This document shows positions 1 through 4,865 of a stretch of DNA of 5,576 nucleotides, in pieces. Source of the stretch: CBHWET01 sp966112985 (GTDB lineage Bacteria; Verrucomicrobiota; Verrucomicrobiia; Limisphaerales; JACDHS01); assembly GCA_966112985.1 (NCBI GenBank), contig CBHWET010000340.1:1-5576 (forward strand). The letters are read 5' to 3'. The position numbers and the translations under genes are program-made. The notes beneath the pieces are model-generated. The model searched no databases and had not been told where the DNA came from. It saw only the letters and a program-made list of their open reading frames with translations. Every line of letters starts with the position of its first letter. Within the stretch, counting starts at the first letter, position 1.

Positions 1-236
1 GCAAACACACGCGCCTCTTCGAAGGCGTTGTCGAACGTGACACGTTGATCACGCAAGACCTGGCGACCGGTCTCCAATGCGTTACGTGCGAGCGCTGCCG
101 CTGAGCGTGTTGCCAGCAGCAGCGCGGCGGTAACGTGATGTAGACCAGTTGATGCACCGTGCTCAGTCGCGGCTGCAAACATAGTTGCAAGCAGCGCCAG
201 CACGCCGTTTTGATTTGTAGGTGTAGGATTTTTCAT
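1..236 (-). CDS. Hypothetical protein, N-terminal part only (runs off window edge)
   Basis: I do not recognise a function. The frame starts at ATG 234-236 and stays open for 78 codons to the window edge. The protein begins MKNPTPTNQNGVLALLATMF. Residues 11-23 are mildly hydrophobic, and from about 35 onward it is rich in Ala, Leu, Arg and charged residues (LATRSAAALARNALETGRQ), which suggests a long amphipathic helix or coiled coil. There is no clear signal peptide. An AAAGGAAA purine run 10-17 bases before the ATG (around 246-253) can serve as ribosome binding site. The start overlaps the stop of a 27-codon upstream ORF by ATGA, which hints at translational coupling. The absence of stops, the sensible start and the RBS-like run support a real gene. 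With the C-terminus missing, family assignment is not possible. I have an uncertain memory of similar MKNPTPT-type N-termini in verrucomicrobial hypothetical proteins. Confidence 0.5.
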   Translation of the reverse strand, partial: MKNPTPTNQNGVLALLATMFAAATEHGASTGLHHVTAALLLATRSAAALARNALETGRQVLRDQRVTFDNAFEEARVF

Positions 237-316
237 AACTTTATTTTTCCTTTCTCTTTCTGTTTTGTTTTTGGTTTCGGCCTCTCGTCAGAATCGTCCT
301 CATCGCCCGGGTTCAT
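233..316 (-). CDS. Possible 27-aa charged leader peptide
   Basis: ATG at 314-316 opens a 27-codon frame ending in TGA at 233-235, which overlaps the ATG of the next gene (ATGA). The peptide is bipolar in charge: residues 5-11 are acidic (DEDDSDE) and residues 13-26 are lysine-rich (PKPKTKQKEKGK). It has no membrane segment. Its own ATG also overlaps the TGA of a longer but doubtful upstream frame (313-570). The overlap geometry favours translation coupled to the downstream gene, but a frame this short can arise by chance and the same bases contain the downstream RBS. It could equally be plain 5' leader. Confidence 0.3.
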   Translation of the reverse strand: MNPGDEDDSDERPKPKTKQKEKGKIKL

Positions 317-423
317 AACTCCGCGCTTCTGAATCCTTGATTCTGACTCCTGGCTTCTACCGTTTGCATTGTTTCGCGGTGCGGAATCGAAACGCGAAAA
401 ACAGTTTCACGATCCAATTCCGG

Positions 424-479
424 GCGGACGACATGTCCGCAGGTTTCATTTTGCTGTAGCGGCGGTCTCTGACCGTCGC
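424..479. repeat. Pair of small palindromic hairpins (REP-like)
   Basis: Two adjacent hairpins. The first is GCGGAC (424-429), loop GACAT, GTCCGC (435-440), a perfect 6-bp stem. The second is GCGGCGGTC (459-467), loop TCT, GACCGTCGC (471-479), a 9-bp stem with one G-T wobble. The style matches GC-rich intergenic repeats that I associate with verrucomicrobial genomes, but family membership was not checked. Confidence 0.5.
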
Positions 480-546
480 ACTTCAAAAAGCCCATCCGTT
501 CCACAATGCGTTTTACTGACTTACTAACTGCGCCGCAGGCCAAACG

Positions 547-579
547 AACTTCAAACTTCAAACTGTTCAAACTTCAAAC
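547..579. repeat. TTCAAAC heptamer tandem repeat
   Basis: Four copies of TTCAAAC lie at 550-556, 557-563, 566-572 and 573-579, with a TG insertion between the second and third pairs. This is simple-sequence DNA. On the minus strand it reads as GTTTGAA units and gives the LKFEV-like string at the start of the doubtful 313-570 frame. Confidence 0.85.
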
Positions 580-737
580 CTGACCCGCGGAGCGAACGCG
601 AAGCACATCGCTGTCGGTCACAGACATCAAAAGCGTGCCTGTCAGACCCGCGACTGGTTGAGGTTTCTAAGTTCAACCCGTCTTCGTGTGTCCGACCTGC
701 TGACTCGCAGCGGTTCGAACGGGAGACAGCTTACAGA

Positions 738-768
738 GGGGGATAGGGCAGAACGTGCCCTAACCCCC
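738..768. other. Strong G/C hairpin, possible structured RNA or terminator-like site
   Basis: The stem is GGGGG (738-742) plus TAGGGCA (744-750), loop GAACG, then TGCCCTA (756-762) and CCCCC (764-768). That is 12 base pairs with one A-A mismatch. Neither side has the T-run of a standard intrinsic terminator: the right side reads AAAATAATTTAAAATTT. No gene ends just before it on either strand, so its role is unknown. Confidence 0.5.
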
Positions 769-821
769 AAAATAATTTAAAATTTCTGATAGGCGTTTGG
801 AGTCCTGTTTTCGGGCGCTTT

Positions 822-965
822 ATGAGTTCGCAACAGAAAAGTGCATTTTTTGCGAAATTTATTTTTTCGAAAAAACCGAAAAACGATCCTCTGGACGTCA
901 GGTTGGTCGTTTACGCAAAAGGTTTGAACAACCTTAAACGTTCCTCTTCGTTATCGATCGAATAA
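822..965 (+). CDS. Possible 47-aa basic small ORF
   Basis: ATG 822 to TAA 963-965 encodes a 47-residue basic peptide beginning MSSQQKSAFFAKFIFSKKPK. It has no known motif, no clear Shine-Dalgarno and no recognisable promoter. An open frame of this length in an AT-rich intergenic stretch is expected by chance, so this is listed only because it is the best candidate between 600 and 1040. Confidence 0.15.
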   Translation: MSSQQKSAFFAKFIFSKKPKNDPLDVRLVVYAKGLNNLKRSSSLSIE

Positions 966-1040
966 ACCAACAATGCAGTGCCTTGCGAACGCAGGCCCGA
1001 TCATGGGATGACCTTGAAACGATCACATCGCGATATCTTC

Positions 1041-1238
1041 AGCTGCGGAGCAGCGCAAGAAAGTAGCCCACGGCACAGCCGTGGGTGTCGGCGGCGAATC
1101 GATATAAAGCCGCAGAGCGGCGAACAGAAAACCGCAGATTGGTATGGCGTTCTATCGCTCCTACGGAGCTTAACATGTCCTGTATGCTAACCCCACGGCT
1201 GACCGCAGTGGGCTACTTTCTTACGCCTCTCCGAGGCT
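1041..1238. repeat. Compound palindromic element of about 198 bp, MITE/REP-like
   Basis: The two ends are imperfect inverted copies of each other. The left end (1041-1085) and the reverse complement of the right end (1191-1238) share the block AAGAAAGTAGCCCAC and near-identical flanks. Six small hairpins are nested within: GCTGC/GCAGC (1042-1054), CCCACGGC/GCCGTGGG (1067-1085, perfect 8-bp stem), GCCGC/GCGGC (1109-1121), GCTCC/GGAGC (1157-1169), a decayed CCCAC/GTGGG (1192-1212) and GCCTC/GAGGC (1225-1237). It contains no transposase gene. The CCCACGGC...GCCGTGGGCTAC type is, from memory, a widespread intergenic repeat in Verrucomicrobiota and related groups. It may be mobilised in trans or shaped by RNA-level selection. 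Confidence 0.75.
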
Positions 1239-1285
1239 ATTCCACTGAAAACGTTGAGGAACCAAAAACACAAACTTTTCCGGAC

Positions 1286-1695
1286 CGTAAAAGTTCTTCC
1301 ACAATCTTTTTCGTGTTTTTCCGCTCCGACGAAGGTCGTCAATTTATTTTGGCAGACTGTTCCGGCCCGACAAAGTCCTTCCTGCGTCGAATTCAGGTGT
1401 CTCCCGTTCGTAGAAAGTCGTCTGCGATCCAATTCATGTTTCTTCCTGCCGTAAAAAGTCGTCCCCGGTCCAATTCAGGAAGTTTCGCTCCGTAAAAAGT
1501 CGTCCAGAGTTTTTTACGACCTTTGACCGCCCGTAAAAGTCCGCCCGCAATCCTGTACGACCTCCGTCACTCCGACAAAAGTTAAAAAAGACGCGGTACC
1601 GGGTTTTTTGGTCGGGAAAAGTTTATAAAAGATTGCAGACGGTTTTTTTAAGCCCGCAAAAGTCCGTCTGAACCATCGAAGCGCTCCTTGTAGAC
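1286..1695. repeat. Tandem array of ten diverged 41-bp units
   Basis: Ten units start at 1286, 1327, 1368, 1409, 1450, 1491, 1532, 1573, 1613 and 1655. The spacing is 41 bases each time except one 40/42 pair that sums to 82. Each unit opens with a core like CGTAAAAAGTCGTC: columns 1-2 (CG) and 6-7 (AA) are invariant, and column 3 is usually T or A. Units commonly end in a TTCCGCTC-like stretch, so the conserved block spans the unit junctions, while columns 15-33 vary. Neighbouring units share extra bases (AATTCA at columns 23-28 in units 3-5, TACGACC at columns 25-31 in units 6-7), a sign of local duplication followed by divergence. A weak further unit may begin at 1245 (CTGAAAACGTTG), exactly in phase. 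Because 41 is not a multiple of 3, the array does not encode a protein repeat. Confidence 0.8.
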
Positions 1696-1795
1696 TTTCG
1701 GCCGATGAATCCGGCGGCTGTGGCTTTATTTCACAGCGGTCGAACGTCATTTCGACGCAAACCTGTTTTCAAAACTCGGGCATCTGACTGAAATC

Positions 1796-1850
1796 CTGAA
1801 AGGATTACATCCTTCAGCCCAACGTTGGCGCGGGCGGCGCCTACGTTGGG
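1796..1850. repeat. Double-hairpin palindromic repeat
   Basis: Two adjoining hairpins. The first is CTGAAAGGAT (1796-1805), loop TAC, ATCCTTCAG (1809-1817), a 9-bp stem with one bulged A. The second is CCCAACGT (1818-1825) plus GGCGC (1827-1831), loop GGGCG, then GCGCC (1837-1841) and ACGTTGGG (1843-1850), a 13-bp stem with one T-T mismatch. The compact, back-to-back design is typical of REP/BIME-type repeats. I recall very similar CCCAACGT-type repeats from verrucomicrobial genomes, unverified. Confidence 0.7.
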
Positions 1851-1871
1851 TAAAACAGCCCCGAAAAAATT

Positions 1872-2031
1872 CCCCACCAATGGCGCCTGCCGCGAGCGCA
1901 GCGAGTATCTATTGGTCCGCCTCGAAGTGAAGAACGGCGATAAATCTGCGAAAGTAGACTTCAACACCAGCACGTTTCTTTGTCCCCCCGTGTGAAACCC
2001 GCTACGCTCGCGGCAGTCGCGATTGGTGTGG
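1872..2031. repeat. 34-bp inverted repeat pair around a 92-bp centre
   Basis: The left arm 1872-1905 and the reverse complement of the right arm 1998-2031 match at 29 of 34 positions, sharing the block CTGCCGCGAGCG. The 92 bases between them (1906-1997) are not palindromic. The layout suggests either a small non-autonomous element or two copies of one short repeat inserted in opposite directions. There is no obvious target-site duplication. The plus-strand frame from 1792 to 1995 is open through the left arm and centre, but has no ATG. Confidence 0.6.
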
Positions 2032-2135
2032 CACGAATTGTATGGTCTCAAATATTTTCGGCCCGACGAACGAAGATCGCGTTCGAGAAGCACATCGACA
2101 GCGGATTTTAAGACGGATACGCTGCGGAGTATGAA

Positions 2136-2164
2136 CTGCGAGATACCTCGATCGTGGGTATAAT
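2136..2164 (+). promoter_or_regulatory. Candidate promoter for the 2197-3998 gene cluster
   Basis: A perfect TATAAT lies at 2159-2164, 32 bases before the ATG at 2197. The position where a -35 box would fall with 17-base spacing (2136-2141, CTGCGA) is a poor match to TTGACA, so the call rests on the -10 element and its location just ahead of the first gene of the cluster. Confidence 0.3.
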
Positions 2165-2196
2165 CGGCTACGCAAAGGTTACGCGGCGTAGGTCTA

Positions 2197-2604
2197 ATGA
2201 CAATTTCAACAACCATTATTTGCTCCCAGTGCGGTGCGACAAATCGAGATACGCAATATTACTGTAATACTTGCCAGTACAATCTGCATCTCCACCGATC
2301 ACCAACAGGCGTAAAATCACCTCCTCCCCCACGTCGGTTCCGCTACGTCGAACGCCTTTGCATCGCGGGCCTATTAATGCTCGGTCCATTGTTCGGTCCG
2401 TCCTATGGATCTGATCATCTCGGTGCTTCAAGCATCTGGAGCCGTTTTTGGCTCGGTACGTGTGCTGGTGTCGCAGTTGTAATTGTTGCTCCAGTTGCGA
2501 TATGGGGTAAAACTTGGCATAGAGTGATAGCAGTGCTTATTGCGGCTCCAACTTTATACTGGCTGTTTATGTCCTTTGATTATCTTTACCTCAAATTGCG
2601 CTGA
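2197..2604 (+). CDS. Zinc-ribbon membrane protein, hypothetical
   Basis: A 135-aa protein with an N-terminal zinc ribbon: C9-x2-C12 followed by C23-x2-C26 in the pattern CSQCGATN...YYCNTCQ, the common CxxCG...CxxC treble-clef/DZR-like form that binds one zinc for structure. A proline/arginine linker follows (residues 40-50, with PPPPRR). Three hydrophobic stretches at about 54-71, 84-103 and 107-127 are probable membrane helices, so the zinc ribbon probably faces the cytoplasm. ATG 2197 is chosen because it places the zinc ribbon at the extreme N-terminus. The RBS is weak (AGGT just upstream). It is the first gene of a probable operon, 27 bases ahead of the next. A short stem CTCGCT/AGCGAG (2605-2625) sits in that gap without a T-run. 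Zinc-ribbon plus membrane-helix proteins of this type are common and mostly uncharacterised, and no function can be assigned. Confidence 0.78.
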   Translation: MTISTTIICSQCGATNRDTQYYCNTCQYNLHLHRSPTGVKSPPPPRRFRYVERLCIAGLLMLGPLFGPSYGSDHLGASSIWSRFWLGTCAGVAVVIVAPVAIWGKTWHRVIAVLIAAPTLYWLFMSFDYLYLKLR

Positions 2605-2631
2605 CTCGCTCCTCCGGCAAGCGAGCATATT

Positions 2632-2991
2632 ATGAAAAAACTTATCCTTCCTTTTACAGCTGCGCTGATTGTTGCGCTGGGCGCATTTTTTCTTTGGAGT
2701 CATTTCCGGCAAAGCAAAGTATCTGGTTCGTGGAGCGCTTCGTCAGGAGCTTCGGTTCAATTTTCACGAGCCGGCACTGTGACGATTCATCCGCCATCTG
2801 TCGCAGCAGGTGGCAGTCCTTCGGCAGCGCCAGTGACTAGCGGCAATTACAAGATTCTGGATGCTTCCCATTTGCAGATTACGGTTTCTGGCTTTGATCC
2901 GGTCATCGCGGAATATTCGGTATCTGGGGACACTTTGAAACTGACGACACCGGACGATGGATTTATGGTTTACACACGAGCAGGGCGTTGA
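2632..2991 (+). CDS. Small anchored or secreted beta-rich protein, hypothetical
   Basis: A 119-aa protein. Residues 1-22 (MKKLILPFTAALIVALGAFF) are a basic start followed by a hydrophobic helix: an uncleaved anchor or a signal peptide. No lipobox cysteine is present. The rest (about 30-117) alternates short hydrophobic and polar residues as in beta strands. It has the order G-x-W (32-34), V-Q-F-x-x-x-G-T-V (42-50), G-N-Y-K-I-L-D (71-77), L-Q-I-T-V (81-85), Y-S-V-x-G-D-T-L-K-L (95-104), and PDDG plus VYTR near the end. That order resembles the small lipocalin-like or META-like single-domain proteins that detect or bind ligands outside the cytoplasm, but the match is by pattern only. It ends 3 bases before the next gene, strong evidence for co-transcription. 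An Ala/Ser/Pro-rich loop at 57-70 looks flexible. Confidence 0.75.
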   Translation: MKKLILPFTAALIVALGAFFLWSHFRQSKVSGSWSASSGASVQFSRAGTVTIHPPSVAAGGSPSAAPVTSGNYKILDASHLQITVSGFDPVIAEYSVSGDTLKLTTPDDGFMVYTRAGR

Positions 2992-2994
2992 GTT

Positions 2995-3435
2995 ATGTCA
3001 CAAGACCCTGTTGACACATTCAAGTCGCTCCGTCTTTTACGAATATTCCTTGGCTTTGCTGCTGTTGCATGGGGTGTATCAGTGGTTGGAGTTTTCCTGA
3101 GTTGGTCTGCTGCTGTGGACGCACTGCAGGGCCTTGGTGCTCAGCCCATCGTTTACGACCGCATGCTGGACTACTGGTTACGCATGGCGGCCGGAGCTTT
3201 CGCGTTAATCGGATGCTGGTATTTCGTGCTGATGATATGGCCACAGAAGTTTCACGTAGCCATTCCGTGGTTTGGTGGCCTGATGCTGGTTGAGGGGGTG
3301 ATTCTGCTCGTTCACGGCTTGCGTCTCTCGCTTCCGCCGTTTCCGTTTTATGCTGACACTTCGGCCTGCCTTGTGGGCGGAGGAGCGATACTTTATCTGT
3401 CGCGCTATGCCAGACCGGAACTTCAAACCCGTTAG
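2995..3435 (+). CDS. Four-helix integral membrane protein, hypothetical
   Basis: A 146-aa protein with four probable membrane helices at about 16-38, 62-82, 88-108 and 123-137, and both termini probably on the same side. Notable segments are YWLRMAAGAFALIGCWYF (60-77), MLVEGVILLVHGLRL (97-111) and the proline/aromatic loop PPFPFYAD (114-121). These look conserved in the way family signatures do, and I have a general memory of such proteins in Verrucomicrobiota and Planctomycetota, but I cannot name a Pfam family or function. The start ATG lies 3 bases after the previous stop with AGGG-like purines shortly upstream, so translation is probably coupled. No catalytic motif is visible; a scaffold, sensor or transporter accessory role cannot be told apart. 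Confidence 0.85.
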   Translation: MSQDPVDTFKSLRLLRIFLGFAAVAWGVSVVGVFLSWSAAVDALQGLGAQPIVYDRMLDYWLRMAAGAFALIGCWYFVLMIWPQKFHVAIPWFGGLMLVEGVILLVHGLRLSLPPFPFYADTSACLVGGGAILYLSRYARPELQTR

Positions 3436-3482
3436 CGTTTGCAATTAAAGCACCAGACCGATCTTGGGTTGTTTCGATAAAA

Positions 3483-3998
3483 ATGAGCGATACATCAACA
3501 GCCAACGGATCCTTTGTTCGTAAGCTGAAACGTGGCATCGGAGCGATACTTGTCACAATCGGCGTCGTGTACGGTTTGTGGTCGCTGGCGAGACATATAA
3601 GTGGGCGACCGCGTGTTGAATGGAAAAGCGCTGCGCTCGAAAGATTGAGACGATTATCTATAGCTGATGCTGAAATCCGGCACGAAATCGACGAACTCAA
3701 AAAGTCGAATACGAACAATACTGAACTTGGTTGGGCACACGAACATGTGCTGCTGATGGGCAACGGTGAATATATCATTTACGAATACCGGCATGGAGCC
3801 AATATTTACTTTCCTCCGCATTTATTTCTTGGCCACGGTTCCGACGGTCGATGGCTTTATAGCAGTTTCCATTTTTGCAACGATATCAACATGGTCAGAT
3901 ACGCTCCCCCTCCAGCGTCGATCAATGAGTTCGAGCAGAAATATTCGGTTCGCGAGTTTGATGGCAAATCCAACGATTGCCTGAAGATGACGCAATAG
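3483..3998 (+). CDS. Single-pass membrane protein with conserved-looking C-terminal domain, hypothetical
   Basis: A 171-aa protein. A basic N-terminal segment (residues 11-18) precedes one membrane helix at about 19-37, so the N-terminus should be cytoplasmic and the rest outside (positive-inside rule). A short charged, probably helical region (49-75) leads into a compact domain (82-170) rich in aromatic residues, Gly and His. It includes GEYIIYEYRHG (95-105), HGSDGRWLYSSFHFC (118-132) and REFDGKSNDCLK (157-168). The cysteines at 132 and 166 could form a disulfide. The dense Trp/Tyr/Phe/His content looks like a real folded domain. I recall similar HGSDGRWYYS / REFDG-CLK proteins among verrucomicrobial and planctomycetal hypotheticals, without a known role. 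It is the last gene of the cluster, 47 bases after the previous stop, with no good Shine-Dalgarno, and a strong hairpin follows 24 bases downstream. Confidence 0.85.
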   Translation: MSDTSTANGSFVRKLKRGIGAILVTIGVVYGLWSLARHISGRPRVEWKSAALERLRRLSIADAEIRHEIDELKKSNTNNTELGWAHEHVLLMGNGEYIIYEYRHGANIYFPPHLFLGHGSDGRWLYSSFHFCNDINMVRYAPPPASINEFEQKYSVREFDGKSNDCLKMTQ

Positions 3999-4021
3999 AA
4001 GGCGGGAGGCTGGAAAGAAAG

Positions 4022-4053
4022 AAGCCGGAACTTGCGTTCCGGCTTGGTTGTTT
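4022..4053. terminator. Bidirectional intrinsic terminator between convergent genes
   Basis: A perfect 10-bp stem: AAGCCGGAAC (4022-4031), loop TTGC, GTTCCGGCTT (4036-4045). On the plus strand it is followed by GGTTGTTT. On the minus strand it is followed by CTTTCTTTCC, which is also T-rich. It sits between the stop of the plus-strand cluster (3998) and the stop of the minus-strand secreted-protein gene (4094), where a shared terminator is expected. Confidence 0.75.
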
Positions 4054-4093
4054 CAATCGAGTTAAACTGCTTTGCAGCAGGGTCCAATGACGA

Positions 4094-4453
4094 CTAATGC
4101 CGATAGTCGTGGTGCCCACGGTCCCAATCACGTCTTCCCCAATCTGAATGGCCACGGCCCCAACGGGAATCATGTCCATAATAACGGGGATACGACGGAT
4201 AATAATGAACTGGCCTTGGCGCGATCACTACCTGAGGTGGGCAGGCCACAACAGGAGGAGGGCATGGTTCGTAAACGACTGGAGCCGGTTCGCAAACTGG
4301 TGCTTGCGCAACCACCACTGGCGCCGGCGCCCGGTGACTGATGATCACCTGCGGAGGCATAGGCAGTCCGATTCCAATACTCACGCTCACTCCCGCCTGC
4401 GAAGCTGCAACAACTCCGAAGAGAACGGCTGAGACCAATAATAGTTTCTTCAT
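4094..4453 (-). CDS. Small secreted Pro/Val-rich protein with Tyr/His/Arg tail
   Basis: A 119-aa protein. Residues 1-20 (MKKLLLVSAVLFGVVAASQA) are a clear Sec signal peptide with a probable cleavage after ASQA. The mature protein has three parts: a short VSVSIGIGLPMPP stretch (22-34), a Pro/Val/Ala-rich region with repeated APVV and CEP/CPPPVV-like units and three cysteines (C54, C64, C71), and a tail from about 84 rich in Tyr, Gly, Arg, His, Asp and Trp (YYGHDSRWGRGHSDWGRRDW). It is a low-complexity, probably disordered envelope or matrix protein. The His/Asp tail could bind metal or polyanions, but that is inference. Similar signal-peptide plus PVVV plus YYxxR proteins are common in Verrucomicrobiota and are uncharacterised. 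There is no evident Shine-Dalgarno. The gene is convergent with the upstream cluster and shares its terminator. Confidence 0.82.
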   Translation of the reverse strand: MKKLLLVSAVLFGVVAASQAGVSVSIGIGLPMPPQVIISHRAPAPVVVAQAPVCEPAPVVYEPCPPPVVACPPQVVIAPRPVHYYPSYPRYYGHDSRWGRGHSDWGRRDWDRGHHDYRH

Positions 4454-4626
4454 ACGCCATTTTTGACGAGAGGTATCGCGGAATGTTTCTAAGTAAAAGT
4501 GCGTTGAACAAACATTTAGATTGAATAAAACCCTTTAGAATCGGGTCTAGAATGGCTCTCCAGCGTACAGGAACAGGACAAAAATTCCGCAAATGGTGCA
4601 GGGCAGAGGGGGACACCTTGATTGTG

Positions 4627-4719
4627 CCGCCCCTATAGGGCGGTGATCTGCTTTGGTGATTTACCCGGGGCTCGCTTCGCGCTTCACCCCCGGGCTTTCA
4701 CATGACGCGCTTTCAGCGC
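4627..4719. repeat. Three-hairpin palindromic repeat
   Basis: Three hairpins in a row: CCGCCC (4627-4632), loop CTATA, GGGCGG (4638-4643); CCCGGGG (4664-4670), 17-base loop, CCCCGGG (4688-4694); GCGC (4707-4710), loop TTTCA, GCGC (4716-4719). The pattern of CTATAGGGCGG, then a CCCGGGG/CCCCGGG stem around CGCTTCGC, then GCGCTTTCAGCGC is, from memory, a frequent intergenic repeat type in Verrucomicrobiota. No gene lies inside. Confidence 0.65.
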
Positions 4720-4778
4720 TAACTATAATGCGCCAAGGCGTGGATGACGGCGGGCGCAACGCTAACTCTGATTTATCT

Positions 4779-4853
4779 GGTGGGGCGAGACTCCGTCGAG
4801 CCCTGACATCTCACCCATAAAAAAGCCAGGGCTCGACAGAGTCTCGCCCCACC
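4779..4853. repeat. Near-perfect 27-bp inverted repeat, 3' of rex
   Basis: The left arm 4779-4805 (starts GGTGGGGCGAGACTC) and the right arm 4827-4853 (ends GAGTCTCGCCCCACC) pair at 26 of 27 positions around a 21-base loop. The mismatch is at 4794 opposite 4838. The right arm ends 12 bases past the rex stop codon. There is no T-run on the rex side, so it is not a classic terminator, though a stem this long would stop transcription or protect the 3' end of the mRNA. It has the look of a dispersed verrucomicrobial palindromic repeat. Confidence 0.85.
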
Positions 4854-4865
4854 GGTGTTGAGACG

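Larger units (their letters stand above)
317..2196. other. Long gene-poor, repeat-rich intergenic region
   Basis: About 1.9 kb with no convincing gene. Open frames exist on both strands (for example 313-570 minus and 1731-2216 minus), but they run straight through palindromic or 41-bp repeats and give compositionally odd, Arg/Ser-rich products. The individual repeats are annotated separately. Stretches where I see nothing definite are 580-737, 966-1040, 1700-1795 and 2032-2135. Bases 769-900 are AT-rich with A and T runs. A 14-bp direct repeat lies at 327-354: TTCTGAATCCTTGA followed by TTCTGACTCCTGGC. Confidence 0.7.
4454..4865. other. Repeat-filled intergenic gap between rex and the secreted-protein gene
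   Basis: About 410 bases without a convincing gene. Bases 4454-4620 must hold the promoter of the minus-strand secreted-protein gene, but I see no strong -35/-10 pair. Bases 4627-4719 and 4779-4853 are palindromic repeats annotated separately. Bases 4720-4778 show nothing definite. Confidence 0.7.

Noticed and set aside
313..570. 85-codon minus-strand open frame as a gene
   Set aside because: It begins inside the TTCAAAC heptamer repeat, crosses two palindromic hairpins and ends in a 14-bp direct repeat. The product looks like translated repeat DNA. Its stop overlap with the next ATG is noted as a finding.
700..730. tRNA T-arm (GGTTCGAAC near 713-721)
   Set aside because: The flanking bases do not form a T-stem, and no acceptor, D or anticodon arms fit around it.
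1286..1695. CRISPR array
   Set aside because: The period of 41 is too short, the core is degenerate rather than identical, neighbouring 'spacers' resemble each other, and no cas gene is present.
1085..1750. Open frames inside the 41-bp array (1085-1495 plus, 1254-1454 plus, 1187-1432 minus, 1514-1750 minus)
   Set aside because: The 41-bp period changes reading frame in each unit, and the frames appear on both strands with odd composition. They are by-products of the repeat.
1731..2216. 161-codon minus-strand open frame as a gene
   Set aside because: It runs through the double hairpin (1796-1850) and both arms of the inverted repeat (1872-2031), so its sequence is explained by repeats, and it overlaps the promoter and start of the 2197 gene.
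3020..3778. 252-codon minus-strand open frame
   Set aside because: It is antisense to two convincing membrane-protein genes (2995-3435 and 3483-3998) and lacks a sensible domain pattern.
4170..4616. 148-codon minus-strand open frame
   Set aside because: It overlaps the secreted-protein gene in another frame. That gene has a clear signal peptide and composition, and this frame has neither.
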